A DNA stretch of 64,000 nucleotides from Streptococcus equinus (GCF_900101445.1 NZ_FNKE01000001.1:434001-498000); one strand, 5' to 3'. Shown: positions 9,503 to 18,986, numbered from the stretch's first letter. Program-made: numbers and translations. Notes: a model not told the origin generated them from the sequence alone.

Positions 9503-11239
9503 ATGAAAGCTAGAAAACAATCTGATACAAGCCGTCGTTTGTTTAAAGAACTTCTTTCTCAAAAAGGACTTGTGATTGGAGCGACTCTTGGAACAATTGC
9601 TCAAGTTGCTCTAACGGTTTACCTTCCTGTCCTAATTGGTAATGCAGTTGACGTGGTGTTATCACCAAAATCATTGACCTTGATTATCCCGATAATCACG
9701 AAAATGGCGATTGTCATTGGTCTAAATACCTTGGTTCAGTGGTTGAATCCTTTGATTTACAATCGTTTGACCTTTGGTTATATCTATGATCTTCGTCAAA
9801 GAGTTATGGCAAAATTGAACCAAATGCCGATTTCTTATTTGGATAAGAAAAGCTCTGGTGATTTGGTCAGTCGTGTCACAACTGACGCGGAGCAATTAAG
9901 TAATGGTCTCTTGATGGTCTTTAACCAATTTTTCATTGGTGTTTTAACCATCATCATTACAATCGTGACAATGGCTGATATTGACTTATTGATGCTTGGT
10001 TTGGTGCTTGTTTTAACACCATTGTCTCTTTTCTTGGCACGATTTATTGCTAATAAGAGCTATCATTTGTATCAAAAACAAACCAAATCTCGTGGTCGCC
10101 AAACGCAGTATATCGAAGAAATGATTCGTCAAGAAAGTCTTTTGCATGTCTTTAATGCGCAAGAAGCAGCGATTGATACTTTCACAGACATCAACGATAC
10201 TTATGCGGACTATTCGCAAGGTGCTATTTTCTATTCATCAACGGTTAACCCATCAACACGTTTTATCAATAGTTTGATTTACGCTTTGCTTGCTGGTGTC
10301 GGAGCTCTTCGTATCATGTCTGGTGCCTTTACCGTTGGTCAATTGACAACTTTCTTGAATTACGTCACTCAATATACCAAACCATTCAATGATATTTCAT
10401 CAGTCTTGTCTGAATTGCAAGGTGCTATTGCCTGTGCAGAACGTCTTTACGACATTTTAGATGAAGAATACGAGCCACTTCCAGTAAAAGCTCAGCTTGA
10501 TGCTGATAAGATTCAAGGTCAAATTGAGTTTAAAGATGTGTCATTTGGTTACACACCACAGAAAACCTTGATTAATCATTTGAATCTTTCAATACCAGCT
10601 GCTTCAAAAGTTGCTATCGTTGGACCAACTGGTGCTGGTAAATCAACCTTGATTAATCTTTTAATGCGTTTCTATGAAGTGGATAAGGGTGCGATTTACC
10701 TTGATGGCGTGTCAATGGCTGATTATTCAGTTGAAGAGCTCCGCCAACAAATTGGTATGGTTCTACAAGAGACTTGGTTAAAAGTTGGAACAATCCACGA
10801 TAACATTGCTTATGGTAACCCAGAAGCTACACGTGAAGAAGTGATTGCAGCAGCAAAAGCAGCCAACGCAGATTTCTTCATTCGTCAGTTGCCAAATGGT
10901 TATGACACATACTTGTCTGATGCGGGAGCGTCATTGTCACAAGGTCAACGTCAGCTTTTGACTATTGCTCGTATTTTTGTGAAATTACCAAAAATCTTGA
11001 TTTTGGACGAAGCGACATCATCTATCGATACTCGTACAGAAATCCTTGTTCAAGAGGCCTTTGAAAAATTGATGAAAGGTCGTACAAGCTTTATTATCGC
11101 TCACCGTTTGTCAACGATTCAATCAGCCGATTGTATCTTAGTAATGGTTGATGGTGACATCGTAGAATACGGTACCCATGACGAGCTAATGACAAAACAA
11201 GGCGTTTATTATCAAATGCAAACAGCACAAGCTGGATAG
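9503..11239 (+). CDS. Heterodimeric ABC exporter, second half (membrane plus ATPase)
   Basis: A 578-residue fused permease-ATPase. Walker A is GPTGAGKST, the signature is LSQGQRQLLTIAR and Walker B ends ILILDEATSSIDT with the catalytic Glu. This half therefore supplies the signature-to-partner and canonical Glu features missing in the first half. GGAAAGGAGG in the end of the previous gene is its ribosome site. The pair is the multidrug or peptide exporter type; the substrate cannot be read from sequence. Confidence 0.92.
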   Translation: MKARKQSDTSRRLFKELLSQKGLVIGATLGTIAQVALTVYLPVLIGNAVDVVLSPKSLTLIIPIITKMAIVIGLNTLVQWLNPLIYNRLTFGYIYDLRQRVMAKLNQMPISYLDKKSSGDLVSRVTTDAEQLSNGLLMVFNQFFIGVLTIIITIVTMADIDLLMLGLVLVLTPLSLFLARFIANKSYHLYQKQTKSRGRQTQYIEEMIRQESLLHVFNAQEAAIDTFTDINDTYADYSQGAIFYSSTVNPSTRFINSLIYALLAGVGALRIMSGAFTVGQLTTFLNYVTQYTKPFNDISSVLSELQGAIACAERLYDILDEEYEPLPVKAQLDADKIQGQIEFKDVSFGYTPQKTLINHLNLSIPAASKVAIVGPTGAGKSTLINLLMRFYEVDKGAIYLDGVSMADYSVEELRQQIGMVLQETWLKVGTIHDNIAYGNPEATREEVIAAAKAANADFFIRQLPNGYDTYLSDAGASLSQGQRQLLTIARIFVKLPKILILDEATSSIDTRTEILVQEAFEKLMKGRTSFIIAHRLSTIQSADCILVMVDGDIVEYGTHDELMTKQGVYYQMQTAQAG

Positions 11240-11272
11240 AACATTTGTTTTGTTACATAAATATAAATACGT

Positions 11273-11310
11273 AAAAAGCGATTAGAAACACTTTCTAATC
11301 GCTTTTTTTT
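11273..11310. terminator. Bidirectional terminator between the exporter and alpha-amylase genes
   Basis: Long perfect stem GCGATTAGAAA / TTTCTAATCGC flanked by A5 and T8, placed 34 bases after the exporter stop and six bases before the amylase stop on the other strand, so it can serve both. Confidence 0.88.
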
Positions 11311-11316
11311 ATATCA

Positions 11317-12774
11317 TTATTTTGCTAGTGGTATCCAAGCGCTGACTGATTTTTCACCGACTAGGAAATCACCATAGCCTTGCTCATCGATTTGGACATG
11401 CGCAGCTTGGTTGCCAAGAGCATCAGTGAACAATTTACCAGCCCATTTTTCACCAACAAACATGCGCTTTGATGTAGCTTTGCTATTACTGATAACAACG
11501 GCAAGAGCAGTTGGGTGTTTGTCATCACCAAGGCAAGTCCAGCCTATACAGTTAGCTTGGTCAAAGTAATCCATTTCTTGACCATAAACGGCGTTTTTTC
11601 TAAGTTCAAGCAATTTATCAATGTCATCTTGGAAATTTTTCTGAGCAAATTGACCTGAAATGCCGTAATAGTCTCCGTAAAAAATGCAAGGAAGTCCTGT
11701 TTGACGAAGCAAAATGAGGGCGTAGGCTGCTGGTTTAAACCATTCTTCGACAGTTGATTCTAGTGCCTGACCACGTTGGGTATCATGATTATCAACAAAC
11801 GTAACAGCAGAATCTGGATGATTTTTCACTAATGTTTGCTCAAAAATCTGACGTAAATCATAAGTTTCCTTGGCTTTACTTGCTTCAAAAAGATTTTGGT
11901 GGAGGCGAACATCGACCAAATCAAATCGATAATCAGTACTTGCTAGGTAATCATTATTTGACTTTTCATCACCGTTCCAAAATTCACCAAAAACATAAAA
12001 GTCATCACCGTGCTTAGCTTTCATATCACGGATGAAATTTCCCATGAAGAAAGAGTCGATGTGCTTAATGGCATCTAGACGAAAACCACATATTCCTGTT
12101 GTTTCAACAAACCAATCAGCCCAATCGTAGATATTTTTGATGACTTCTGGATGTTTGAAATCTAGGTCGGCATACATGAGGTAGTCGTAATTCCCATTTT
12201 CACCGTCAACCAAGTCTTGGTTTGCCCAACCTTTGTTGTCTCCTTGAATTTGGAAAATGCCAGTTTTTCCAGTTCTGACATCATAGTCTGTGCCAGTAAA
12301 GTGGTACCAATGCCATTCAAAGTCGTTGTAGGCATGGTGGCGACCATCAAAGGTAAAATTTGTCCAACCTTCAATTTCAAAAGGCTGACTGAGAACTTTT
12401 GTCCGATCTTCAGGAGCAACTTCAACTACCTTAAAGGTTTCGGTGTGGTCAGCAGCAGCCTTGTGATTTAAAATGACGTCGGCTAAGGGTTTGATACCGT
12501 TACATTTAAGAGCTGAAATAGCTTCAAGATAGTCAGTCTTGGTTCCATATTTTGTTCGAACCGTTCCTTTTTGGTTAAATTCACCTAAGTCAAAAAGGTC
12601 ATAGACGCCATAGCCCACATCGCCATCATGTGTTGCCTTAAAAGCAGGAGGCATCCAAATTTTGGTGATGCCTTTTTGGGCAAGAGCAGAAGCGTCAGCT
12701 GCCAAGCGTTTCCAGTGTTTGCCGTCATTTGGTAAATACCATTCAAAGTATTGCATCAAAGTTTCATTAGTCAT
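11317..12774 (-). CDS. Cytoplasmic alpha-amylase (GH13)
   Basis: Hydrolyses internal alpha-1,4 bonds of intracellular maltodextrin or glycogen-like polymers. The 485-residue enzyme begins MTNETLMQYFEWYLPNDG with no signal peptide. Catalytic residues are visible: the nucleophile Asp in GFRLDAIKHID, the acid Glu in YVFGEFWNGD and the transition-state Asp in FVDNHDTQRG. The ATG at 12774 has GAGG nine bases before it; a TTG five codons earlier is less likely. A CcpA site overlaps its promoter. Confidence 0.95.
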   Translation of the reverse strand: MTNETLMQYFEWYLPNDGKHWKRLAADASALAQKGITKIWMPPAFKATHDGDVGYGVYDLFDLGEFNQKGTVRTKYGTKTDYLEAISALKCNGIKPLADVILNHKAAADHTETFKVVEVAPEDRTKVLSQPFEIEGWTNFTFDGRHHAYNDFEWHWYHFTGTDYDVRTGKTGIFQIQGDNKGWANQDLVDGENGNYDYLMYADLDFKHPEVIKNIYDWADWFVETTGICGFRLDAIKHIDSFFMGNFIRDMKAKHGDDFYVFGEFWNGDEKSNNDYLASTDYRFDLVDVRLHQNLFEASKAKETYDLRQIFEQTLVKNHPDSAVTFVDNHDTQRGQALESTVEEWFKPAAYALILLRQTGLPCIFYGDYYGISGQFAQKNFQDDIDKLLELRKNAVYGQEMDYFDQANCIGWTCLGDDKHPTALAVVISNSKATSKRMFVGEKWAGKLFTDALGNQAAHVQIDEQGYGDFLVGEKSVSAWIPLAK

Positions 12775-12810
12775 GATTGAGTACCTCAAAGAGAAAGACT
12801 TTTTTCTTTT

Positions 12811-12847
12811 ATTTTAGCAGAAAGCTCAAATAATGCAAACGTTTGCG
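12811..12847 (-). promoter_or_regulatory. Alpha-amylase promoter with overlapping CcpA (cre) site
   Basis: On the minus strand TTGCAT (12833-12838) and TAAAAT (12811-12816) are 16 bases apart and form a fair promoter 37 bases before the amylase start. The near-palindrome CGCAAACGTTTGCA (12834-12847) fits the catabolite-response element and covers the -35, which predicts glucose repression by CcpA. Confidence 0.7.
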
Positions 12848-12888
12848 CTGTAAAATAACTAAAAAGTTCTAAGAAAAATTCCCAGAAC

Positions 12889-13503
12889 TTAAATGATATG
12901 AATGACCCATTCACCACCATAAAAAAGCAGCAAAATGTGACCAATAATTGAGACGGGCTTGCAGCAGACAATGATTCTAGCGAAGGTTTTAAATGGCATG
13001 TTACTAAGGGCGGCTAGCATAACTAATAAGTCTGCGGGCGCAAATGGTAAGAGCATACAGATGATGAAAATCACAGTAAAAGATTTGTGTCCAGCAATCA
13101 AGGATTCGTATTTTTTTAGTGTGGCTTCTTTGATGAAAAGAAGGCAAAATCGCTTACCGTACCAACGCGTTAGCAAAAATAAAATCATTGTCCCAATAAT
13201 AATTCCGATACAACTTGTCAAAACACCAACAAGAGGATGAAAAGTCATAACAGCAAGCATCATGGTCAGACTTGCTGGAACGATTGGAACGACAACTTGC
13301 ATCATCTGGAAGATGGTGAACATGATTGCTCCCCAGACTTTATCTTGACCGATGAGTGCTTGAATTTTTTCCTGATTGGTCAGATAACCATGCTGATATA
13401 ACCAGAAAATACAGGCACACGAAATGATAAAGATAAGAGCTGACAGGATATGAATTAAGCGTTGAATAATTTTATAGTGTTGAAACAAAAACAAATCCCC
13501 CAT
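12889..13503 (-). CDS. TVP38/TMEM64 (DedA-like) membrane protein
   Basis: A 204-residue polytopic protein with about five to six hydrophobic segments. The central PIVPASLTMMLAVMTFHPLVGVLTSCIGIIIGTM and LLPFAPADLLVMLAALSNM blocks match the VTT/SNARE-associated domain (the reentrant helices with Pro and Gly). Family members move lipids or are needed for membrane homeostasis; the substrate here is unknown. Only a weak AAAGAA ribosome site precedes the ATG. It is monocistronic, ending 42 bases before the amylase cre site. Confidence 0.85.
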   Translation of the reverse strand: MGDLFLFQHYKIIQRLIHILSALIFIISCACIFWLYQHGYLTNQEKIQALIGQDKVWGAIMFTIFQMMQVVVPIVPASLTMMLAVMTFHPLVGVLTSCIGIIIGTMILFLLTRWYGKRFCLLFIKEATLKKYESLIAGHKSFTVIFIICMLLPFAPADLLVMLAALSNMPFKTFARIIVCCKPVSIIGHILLLFYGGEWVIHII

Positions 13504-13623
13504 CTGATTCTTTCTTTGTTGCTATCATTGTAAAACTTTTTGCAGATAAGTCAATACGTTTAAAGAAATGCCTAAAAAATGAAAATAGGTCTTAAGACGG
13601 ATGCAGCTTAATAAAGAAAATCA

Positions 13624-13695
13624 TATAATATAATCATCCTAAAAACTTTTCATATAACTCCGAAGCAAGTGGTTTTCCCGGCCACTTGCTTTTTT
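13624..13695 (+). ncRNA. Candidate short RNA with terminator upstream of the pdh operon
   Basis: In the 356-base gap between the DedA-like gene and pdhA, two overlapping TATAAT boxes (13624-13634) precede a predicted transcript of about 55-60 bases that ends in a strong terminator (stem AAGCAAGTGG/CCACTTGCTT, 13663-13672 with 13682-13691, then T6). The unpaired part contains CATATAACTCC, complementary to ribosome-binding sequence. A repeated CTTAA (13592 and 13606) sits at the -35 position. It could be a small regulatory RNA or a terminated leader; no family was recognised. The rest of the gap holds only the pdh promoter region. Confidence 0.45.
13663..13695 (+). terminator. Rho-independent terminator 165 bases before pdhA
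   Basis: Ten-base-pair perfect stem AAGCAAGTGG/CCACTTGCTT with loop of nine bases and T6. Confidence 0.8.
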
Positions 13696-13763
13696 ACTTG
13701 AATTGGGAAAAATTTAGAAATGCTGTCAACTCTAGGCGCGTCAGGCGCTTTTTTAATTTGGTT

Positions 13764-13777
13764 CTAAGCGTTTGCAA
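13764..13777 (+). promoter_or_regulatory. CcpA (cre)-like site before the pyruvate dehydrogenase operon
   Basis: CTAAGCGTTTGCAA, whose reverse TTGCAAACGCTTAG agrees with the cre consensus except at one outer base. It lies about 85 bases before the pdhA start, so carbon control of the operon is plausible. Confidence 0.5.
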
Positions 13778-13859
13778 AAAAGCGGTTAAATAATTTGTGA
13801 TTTGCTGGATATTATCATATGATGAATGGACTACGAAAAAGATAATTGGAGGGCAAAAG

Positions 13860-14825
13860 ATGACTTTGTCTCAAGAACAATATATGGAGATGTATCTGAA
13901 GATGCAGCGCATTCGCGAATTTGATATGCGAATCAATAAGCTAGTCCGTCGTGGCTTTGTCCAAGGAATGACACACTTTTCTGTTGGAGAAGAGGCGGCT
14001 AGTGTTGGAGCGATTGCTCATTTATCTTACGATGATATTATTTTTTCAAATCACCGTGGGCACGGGCAAAGCATTGCCAAAGACATGGATTTGAACAAAA
14101 TGATGGCCGAGCTTGCTGGAAAAGCAACGGGTGTGTCCAAAGGTCGTGGTGGTTCTATGCACTTGGCTGATTTTGAAAAAGGCAATTACGGCACGAATGG
14201 AATTGTTGGTGGTGGTTATGCCCTTGCTGTTGGCGCAGCTATTACACAAGATTATCAAAAAACTGGCAATATCGTTGTGGCTTTTTCTGGAGACGGGGCA
14301 ACCAATGAAGGTTCTTTTCATGAATCAGTCAACTTAGCAGCTACTTGGAAACTCCCCGTGATTTTTTACATCATCAATAATCGCTACGGGATTTCGATGA
14401 ATATCAAGTATGCGACAAATACACCTCACCTTTATACGCGAGCTGAAGCTTATGGCATTCCTGGATTTTATTGTGAGGATGGCAATGATGTTTTAGCAGT
14501 TTACGAGACAATGGGCAAAGCAGTTGAGCATGTGCGTTCTGGTAATGGCCCTGCGATTGTTGAGGTGGAATCCTACCGTTGGTTCGGACATTCAACAGCC
14601 GATGCTGGAAAATATCGCAGCAAAGAAGAGGTGGATGAGTGGAAGAAAAAAGATCCGCTTGTCAAATTCCGTGACTATCTGACAGAACATGAGCTAGTAA
14701 GTGCTACTGAGCTCGATGCCATTGATGCTCAAGTGGTTAAAGAAGTCGATGAGGCTTATGAATTTGCTAAAAATAGTCCTGAACCAGATCTGTCGGTCGC
14801 TTTTGAAGATGTCTGGGTTGACTAA
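13860..14825 (+). CDS. pdhA: Pyruvate dehydrogenase E1 component, alpha subunit
   Basis: With E1 beta it decarboxylates pyruvate using thiamine diphosphate and passes the acetyl group to E2 lipoate. The 321-residue protein carries the ThDP/Mg motif GDGATNEGSFHESVNLAATWKLPVIF (start near residue 156) and ends normally. The ATG at 13860 has GGAGGG six bases before it; an in-frame start 21 codons upstream (13797) has no ribosome site and adds unlike sequence. It could also be called acoA; context with a full lipoate-dependent complex supports pyruvate as substrate. Confidence 0.93.
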   Translation: MTLSQEQYMEMYLKMQRIREFDMRINKLVRRGFVQGMTHFSVGEEAASVGAIAHLSYDDIIFSNHRGHGQSIAKDMDLNKMMAELAGKATGVSKGRGGSMHLADFEKGNYGTNGIVGGGYALAVGAAITQDYQKTGNIVVAFSGDGATNEGSFHESVNLAATWKLPVIFYIINNRYGISMNIKYATNTPHLYTRAEAYGIPGFYCEDGNDVLAVYETMGKAVEHVRSGNGPAIVEVESYRWFGHSTADAGKYRSKEEVDEWKKKDPLVKFRDYLTEHELVSATELDAIDAQVVKEVDEAYEFAKNSPEPDLSVAFEDVWVD

Positions 14826-14856
14826 GCGGCTTTTCATTTAACAGAGGAGAAAAATA

Positions 14857-15861
14857 ATGACTGAAACAAAACAAATGGCCTTGCGTGAGGCAATCAATCT
14901 TGCCATGACAGAAGAGATGCGAAAAGATGAGACCATTTTTCTCATGGGTGAGGATGTCGGCATTTACGGTGGTGACTTCGGTACGTCTGTAGGAATGTTT
15001 GAAGAATTTGGTCCAGAACGTGTCAGAGACACTCCGATTTCAGAAGCGGCTATTGCTGGAAGTGCTATTGGAGCTGCCATTACAGGTCTTCGTCCGATTG
15101 TTGACGTGACTTTCATGGATTTTATCACGATTATGATGGATGCCATTGTCAATAATGGTGCGAAGAACAACTACATGTTTGGTGGTGGGTTGAAAACGCC
15201 AGTCACTTTTCGAGTAGCATCAGGTTCAGGAATCGGCTCGGCGGCTCAGCATTCGCAATCTTTGGAGGCTTGGCTGACACATATTCCAGGGATAAAAGTA
15301 GTAGCACCTGGTACTGCAAATGACGCCAAGGGCCTTTTAAAATCAGCCATTCGAGATAACAATATTGTCATTTTCATGGAGCCTAAGGCACTTTATGGCA
15401 AGAAAGAAGAGGTTTCTCTTGATAGTGATGAGTACATTCCACTTGGTAAGGGAGACATTAAGCGAGAAGGGACTGATTTGACGATTGTGACTTATGGTCG
15501 CATGTTAGAGCGTGTTCTTAAAGCTGCTGAGGAAGTGGCTACTGACGGCATTAGCGTTGAAGTGGTTGACCCTCGCACCCTCATCCCGCTTGATAAGGAT
15601 TTGATTATCAATTCAGTTAAGAAAACAGGCAAGTTGATGTTAGTCAATGACGCTTATAAAACGGGTGGTTTTATTGGAGAAATAGCTGCGCAGGTTACAG
15701 AAAGCGAAGCTTTTGATTATCTTGATTATCCGATTGTGCGTTTGGCAAGTGAAGATGTGCCAGTGCCTTATGCTAGTGTTTTGGAACAAGCTATTCTACC
15801 TGATGTCGCAAAGATTAAAGCGGCGATTTACAAGATGGCTCGAAACGGGCGCGCGAATTAA
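14857..15861 (+). CDS. pdhB: Pyruvate dehydrogenase E1 component, beta subunit
   Basis: A 334-residue transketolase-like beta subunit: MGEDVGIYGGDFGTSVGMFEEFG near residue 30 and the C-terminal transketolase domain (VVDPRTLIPLDKD) near 244. It pairs with the alpha subunit to complete the ThDP site. AGAGGAGA precedes the ATG; the gap to pdhA is 31 bases and to the E2 gene 15 bases, so one operon. Confidence 0.94.
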   Translation: MTETKQMALREAINLAMTEEMRKDETIFLMGEDVGIYGGDFGTSVGMFEEFGPERVRDTPISEAAIAGSAIGAAITGLRPIVDVTFMDFITIMMDAIVNNGAKNNYMFGGGLKTPVTFRVASGSGIGSAAQHSQSLEAWLTHIPGIKVVAPGTANDAKGLLKSAIRDNNIVIFMEPKALYGKKEEVSLDSDEYIPLGKGDIKREGTDLTIVTYGRMLERVLKAAEEVATDGISVEVVDPRTLIPLDKDLIINSVKKTGKLMLVNDAYKTGGFIGEIAAQVTESEAFDYLDYPIVRLASEDVPVPYASVLEQAILPDVAKIKAAIYKMARNGRAN

Positions 15862-15876
15862 AAGGAGGTGCTTTCT

Positions 15877-17220
15877 GTGGCAAATGAGATTATCATGCCA
15901 AAACTTGGCGTTGACATGCAAGAGGGAGAAATTCTCGAGTGGAAATTTTCCGAAGGCGATGTTGTGAACGAAGGTGACATTCTCCTTGAAATCATGTCCG
16001 ACAAAACTAATATGGAAATCGAAGCTGAAAACTCAGGTGTTCTACTGAAAATCGTGCATCCAGATGGTGATGTGGTGCCAGTGACTGAGGTAATCGGCTA
16101 TGTCGGAGCAGTAGGGGAAAACGTTGATGATTTGGTGGGAGAAGGGCAGGCTGAACAGTTAGAGCCTGTTCAGGAAGCATCAGCTGATTTCTCTCAACCG
16201 TCTGATGCGCCAGCTATTTTTCAAAAAGGTAAGATACGTGCGACACCAGCAGCAAGAAAGCTAGCCGCAGAGCGTGGAATCGTGCTTGATAGCATCAGTG
16301 GGACTGGTGAAAATGGGCGTATTCATAAAGAAGATGTGGTGAAGTTTGCTAAGGTGCGCGTGACGCCGCTTGCTCGTAAGATTGCGGATGATATGGGCGT
16401 TGAGCTTTCTGGTATTGCTGGAACTGGTGCTAGTGGCAAGATTACAAAGGATGATGTCCTTGCTAAAGCAGGTGCTGATAAGAGTGAGAGTAGCGAGGAG
16501 GTTCACAGTATGCTAGATGGTATCGAAGTTATTCAAATGTCTGCCATGCGCAAGGCGATTTCAAAAGGCATGTCGAAGTCATACTTTACAGCTCCTACTT
16601 TCACGCTTGATTATGATATTGATATGACGAATCTTTTGGCGCTTCGAAAGCAGCTGATTGAGCCAATCATGGCAAAAACGGGTTACAAGGTGACTGTGAC
16701 TGATTTGATTGGACTTGCGGTTACGAAGACCTTGATGAAAGAGGAGCATCGTTATTTAAATGCTTCTTTGATTCACGACGCGAAAGCTATTGAGTTGCAT
16801 CATTTTGTCAATCTGGGAATTGCCGTTGGCTTGCCAGATGGTTTGGTGGTGCCAGTCGTTCATGGTGCTGATAAGATGACTTTGTCTGATTTTGTGGTTG
16901 CCTCAAAAGATGTGATTCAAAAAGCGCAAGCTGGTAAATTAAAAGCAGCCGATATGTCTGGGTCAACTTTCTCCATTACAAATCTAGGGATGTTTGGGGT
17001 TAAGTCCTTTAATCCGATTATCAACCAGCCAAACTCTGCTATTTTAGGAATTTCAGCGACTGTTGACACGCCAGTTGCTATTGATGGACAGGTTGTGATT
17101 CGTCCGATTATGGGACTTAGCTTGACCATTGATCATCGTTTGGTCGACGGGATGAATGGCGCCAAGTTTATGTTGGATTTAAAAGCGCTGCTGGAAAATC
17201 CTTTGGAACTATTGATTTGA
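15877..17220 (+). CDS. pdhC: Dihydrolipoamide acetyltransferase (E2) with one lipoyl and two tandem E3-binding domains
   Basis: Core of the complex; moves acetyl from lipoate to CoA. The 447-residue protein has one lipoyl domain (lipoyl Lys in EIMSDKTNMEIEAE, near 43), then two peripheral-subunit-binding domains in a row (RATPAARKLAAERGIVL near 120 and RVTPLARKIADDMGVEL near 163), then the catalytic domain with DHRLVDGMNG near 422. GTG at 15877 follows AAAGGAGG at 15861-15868 with normal spacing; the GTG three codons earlier overlaps the ribosome site. Most E2 proteins have only one E3-binding domain. Confidence 0.93.
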   Translation: MANEIIMPKLGVDMQEGEILEWKFSEGDVVNEGDILLEIMSDKTNMEIEAENSGVLLKIVHPDGDVVPVTEVIGYVGAVGENVDDLVGEGQAEQLEPVQEASADFSQPSDAPAIFQKGKIRATPAARKLAAERGIVLDSISGTGENGRIHKEDVVKFAKVRVTPLARKIADDMGVELSGIAGTGASGKITKDDVLAKAGADKSESSEEVHSMLDGIEVIQMSAMRKAISKGMSKSYFTAPTFTLDYDIDMTNLLALRKQLIEPIMAKTGYKVTVTDLIGLAVTKTLMKEEHRYLNASLIHDAKAIELHHFVNLGIAVGLPDGLVVPVVHGADKMTLSDFVVASKDVIQKAQAGKLKAADMSGSTFSITNLGMFGVKSFNPIINQPNSAILGISATVDTPVAIDGQVVIRPIMGLSLTIDHRLVDGMNGAKFMLDLKALLENPLELLI

Positions 17221-17246
17221 GATTAAAAAGATAAGAAAGGAAATTT

Positions 17247-18986
17247 ATGGCAGTAGAAATTATCATGCCAAAACTTGGTGTAGACATGCAAGAAGGAGAA
17301 ATTCTTGAGTGGAAAAAAGCCGAAGGCGATGTTGTAAATGAAGGTGACATTCTCCTTGAAATCATGTCTGACAAGACAAATATTGAAGTTGAGGCCGAGG
17401 ATTCGGGCTTGCTTTTGAAAATTGTTCATGAGGCTGGTGATGTGGTGCCAGTAACTGAAGTGATTGGCTATATCGGAGCCGAAGGGGAAGTGCTTGCTGA
17501 AGATGTGAGTCTCAAGGAAGCCGCTAGTCAACTTAAGTCTGCTGGTCTTGAAGTACCAAAGGCTGTTTCTGCTAAAGCTGGAGTTTTTAGCGCAGCTGAT
17601 TTAGCGGCAGATGAATATGACTTGATTGTCGTTGGTGGTGGCCCTGCGGGTTACTATGCTGCCATTCGTGGAGCACAGTTAGGGGCTAAGGTTGCTATCG
17701 TTGAAAAATCAGAATTCGGCGGTACTTGCTTGAATGTCGGTTGCATCCCAACTAAGACTTATCTCAAGAATGCTGAAATTTTAGACGACCTTAAAATTGC
17801 TGCAGGTCGAGGCATTAATCTTGCCTCAACGAATTACAGCATTGACATGGATAAGACCGTTGACTTTAAAAATGCGGTTGTTAAAACCTTAACAGGTGGT
17901 GTCCGTTCACTTCTAAAAGCCAATAAAGTAACCATCTTTAATGGATTTGCCAAAGTCAACCCTGATAAAACAGTCCATATCGGTTCTGAAATCATCAAAG
18001 GGCGCAAGATTATTCTTGCTACAGGTTCCAAAGTGTCACGCATTAATATCCCTGGTATTGATTCACCACGTGTTTTGACATCTGATGAGATTCTTGATTT
18101 ACGTGAGATGCCGAAATCACTTGTTGTCATGGGTGGTGGCGTTGTTGGCATCGAGCTTGGTTTGGTCTGGGCATCTTATGGCGTTGAGGTGACTGTTATC
18201 GAAATGGCTGACCGCATTATTCCAGCAATGGACAAAGAAATCTCACAAGAATTGCAAAACATCTTGACGAAAAAAGGCATGATCATTAAGACAAATGTTG
18301 GGGTGAGCGAAATCATTGATGAGACAAATCACTTAAGCTTGAAATTATCAAATGGTGAAACTATCCAAGCTGATAAAGCTCTGCTATCCATTGGACGAGT
18401 GCCACAGATGAAAGGTCTTGAAAATCTCGACTTAGAGATGGATGGCAATCGTATCAAAGTTAACGATTATCAAGAAACGTCAATTTCAGGCATCTATGCC
18501 CCAGGCGACGTCAACGGTCAGAAAATGCTGGCGCACGCTGCTTACCGCATGGGAGAAGTGGCTGCTGAGAATGCTCTTTCTGGCGATCATCGCAAAGCAA
18601 AACTCAAGTACACTCCCGCTGCAGTTTATACGCATCCAGAAGTTGCCATGGTCGGATTGACCGAAGAAGCTGCGCGCAAGCAATACGGCGATATTTTGAT
18701 TGGCAAATCAAGTTTTACTGGCAATGGACGTGCTATCGCTTCAAATGAAGCTCAAGGATTTGTCAAAGTCATCGCAGATAGCAAGTACCACGAAATCTTG
18801 GGGGTTCATATCATTGGCCCAGCAGCCGCGGAGCTCATCAACGAAGCAGCAACAATCATGGAAAATGAATTGACCGTTGATGACGTGGCTCAAGCTATCC
18901 ATGGGCACCCAACCTTCTCTGAAAACATGTACGAAGCCTTCCTAGACACCATCGGACAAGCCATTCACAACATGCCGAAAAAATGA
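17247..18986 (+). CDS. lpdA: Dihydrolipoamide dehydrogenase (E3) with N-terminal lipoyl domain
   Basis: Reoxidises E2-bound dihydrolipoamide with FAD and NAD+. The 579-residue protein starts with its own lipoyl domain (residues 1-80, Lys in EIMSDKTNIEVEAE), a linker, then the flavoprotein: VVGGGPAGYYAAIRGAQLG (FAD), redox disulfide GGTCLNVGCIPTK, and C-terminal HAHPTFSE-like segment (AIHGHPTFSENMYEA) with the His-Glu pair. The lipoyl-domain DNA is very close to that of pdhC, suggesting copy or gene conversion. A terminator follows. Confidence 0.95.
   Translation: MAVEIIMPKLGVDMQEGEILEWKKAEGDVVNEGDILLEIMSDKTNIEVEAEDSGLLLKIVHEAGDVVPVTEVIGYIGAEGEVLAEDVSLKEAASQLKSAGLEVPKAVSAKAGVFSAADLAADEYDLIVVGGGPAGYYAAIRGAQLGAKVAIVEKSEFGGTCLNVGCIPTKTYLKNAEILDDLKIAAGRGINLASTNYSIDMDKTVDFKNAVVKTLTGGVRSLLKANKVTIFNGFAKVNPDKTVHIGSEIIKGRKIILATGSKVSRINIPGIDSPRVLTSDEILDLREMPKSLVVMGGGVVGIELGLVWASYGVEVTVIEMADRIIPAMDKEISQELQNILTKKGMIIKTNVGVSEIIDETNHLSLKLSNGETIQADKALLSIGRVPQMKGLENLDLEMDGNRIKVNDYQETSISGIYAPGDVNGQKMLAHAAYRMGEVAAENALSGDHRKAKLKYTPAAVYTHPEVAMVGLTEEAARKQYGDILIGKSSFTGNGRAIASNEAQGFVKVIADSKYHEILGVHIIGPAAAELINEAATIMENELTVDDVAQAIHGHPTFSENMYEAFLDTIGQAIHNMPKK

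Noticed and set aside
13732-13757. GGCGCGTCAGGCGC followed by T6 before pdhA as a second terminator
   Set aside because: The two GGCGC copies are direct, not inverted, so no stem forms.
13797-13859. Longer start of pdhA at 13797
   Set aside because: No ribosome site there, while GGAGGG stands six bases before the ATG at 13860.
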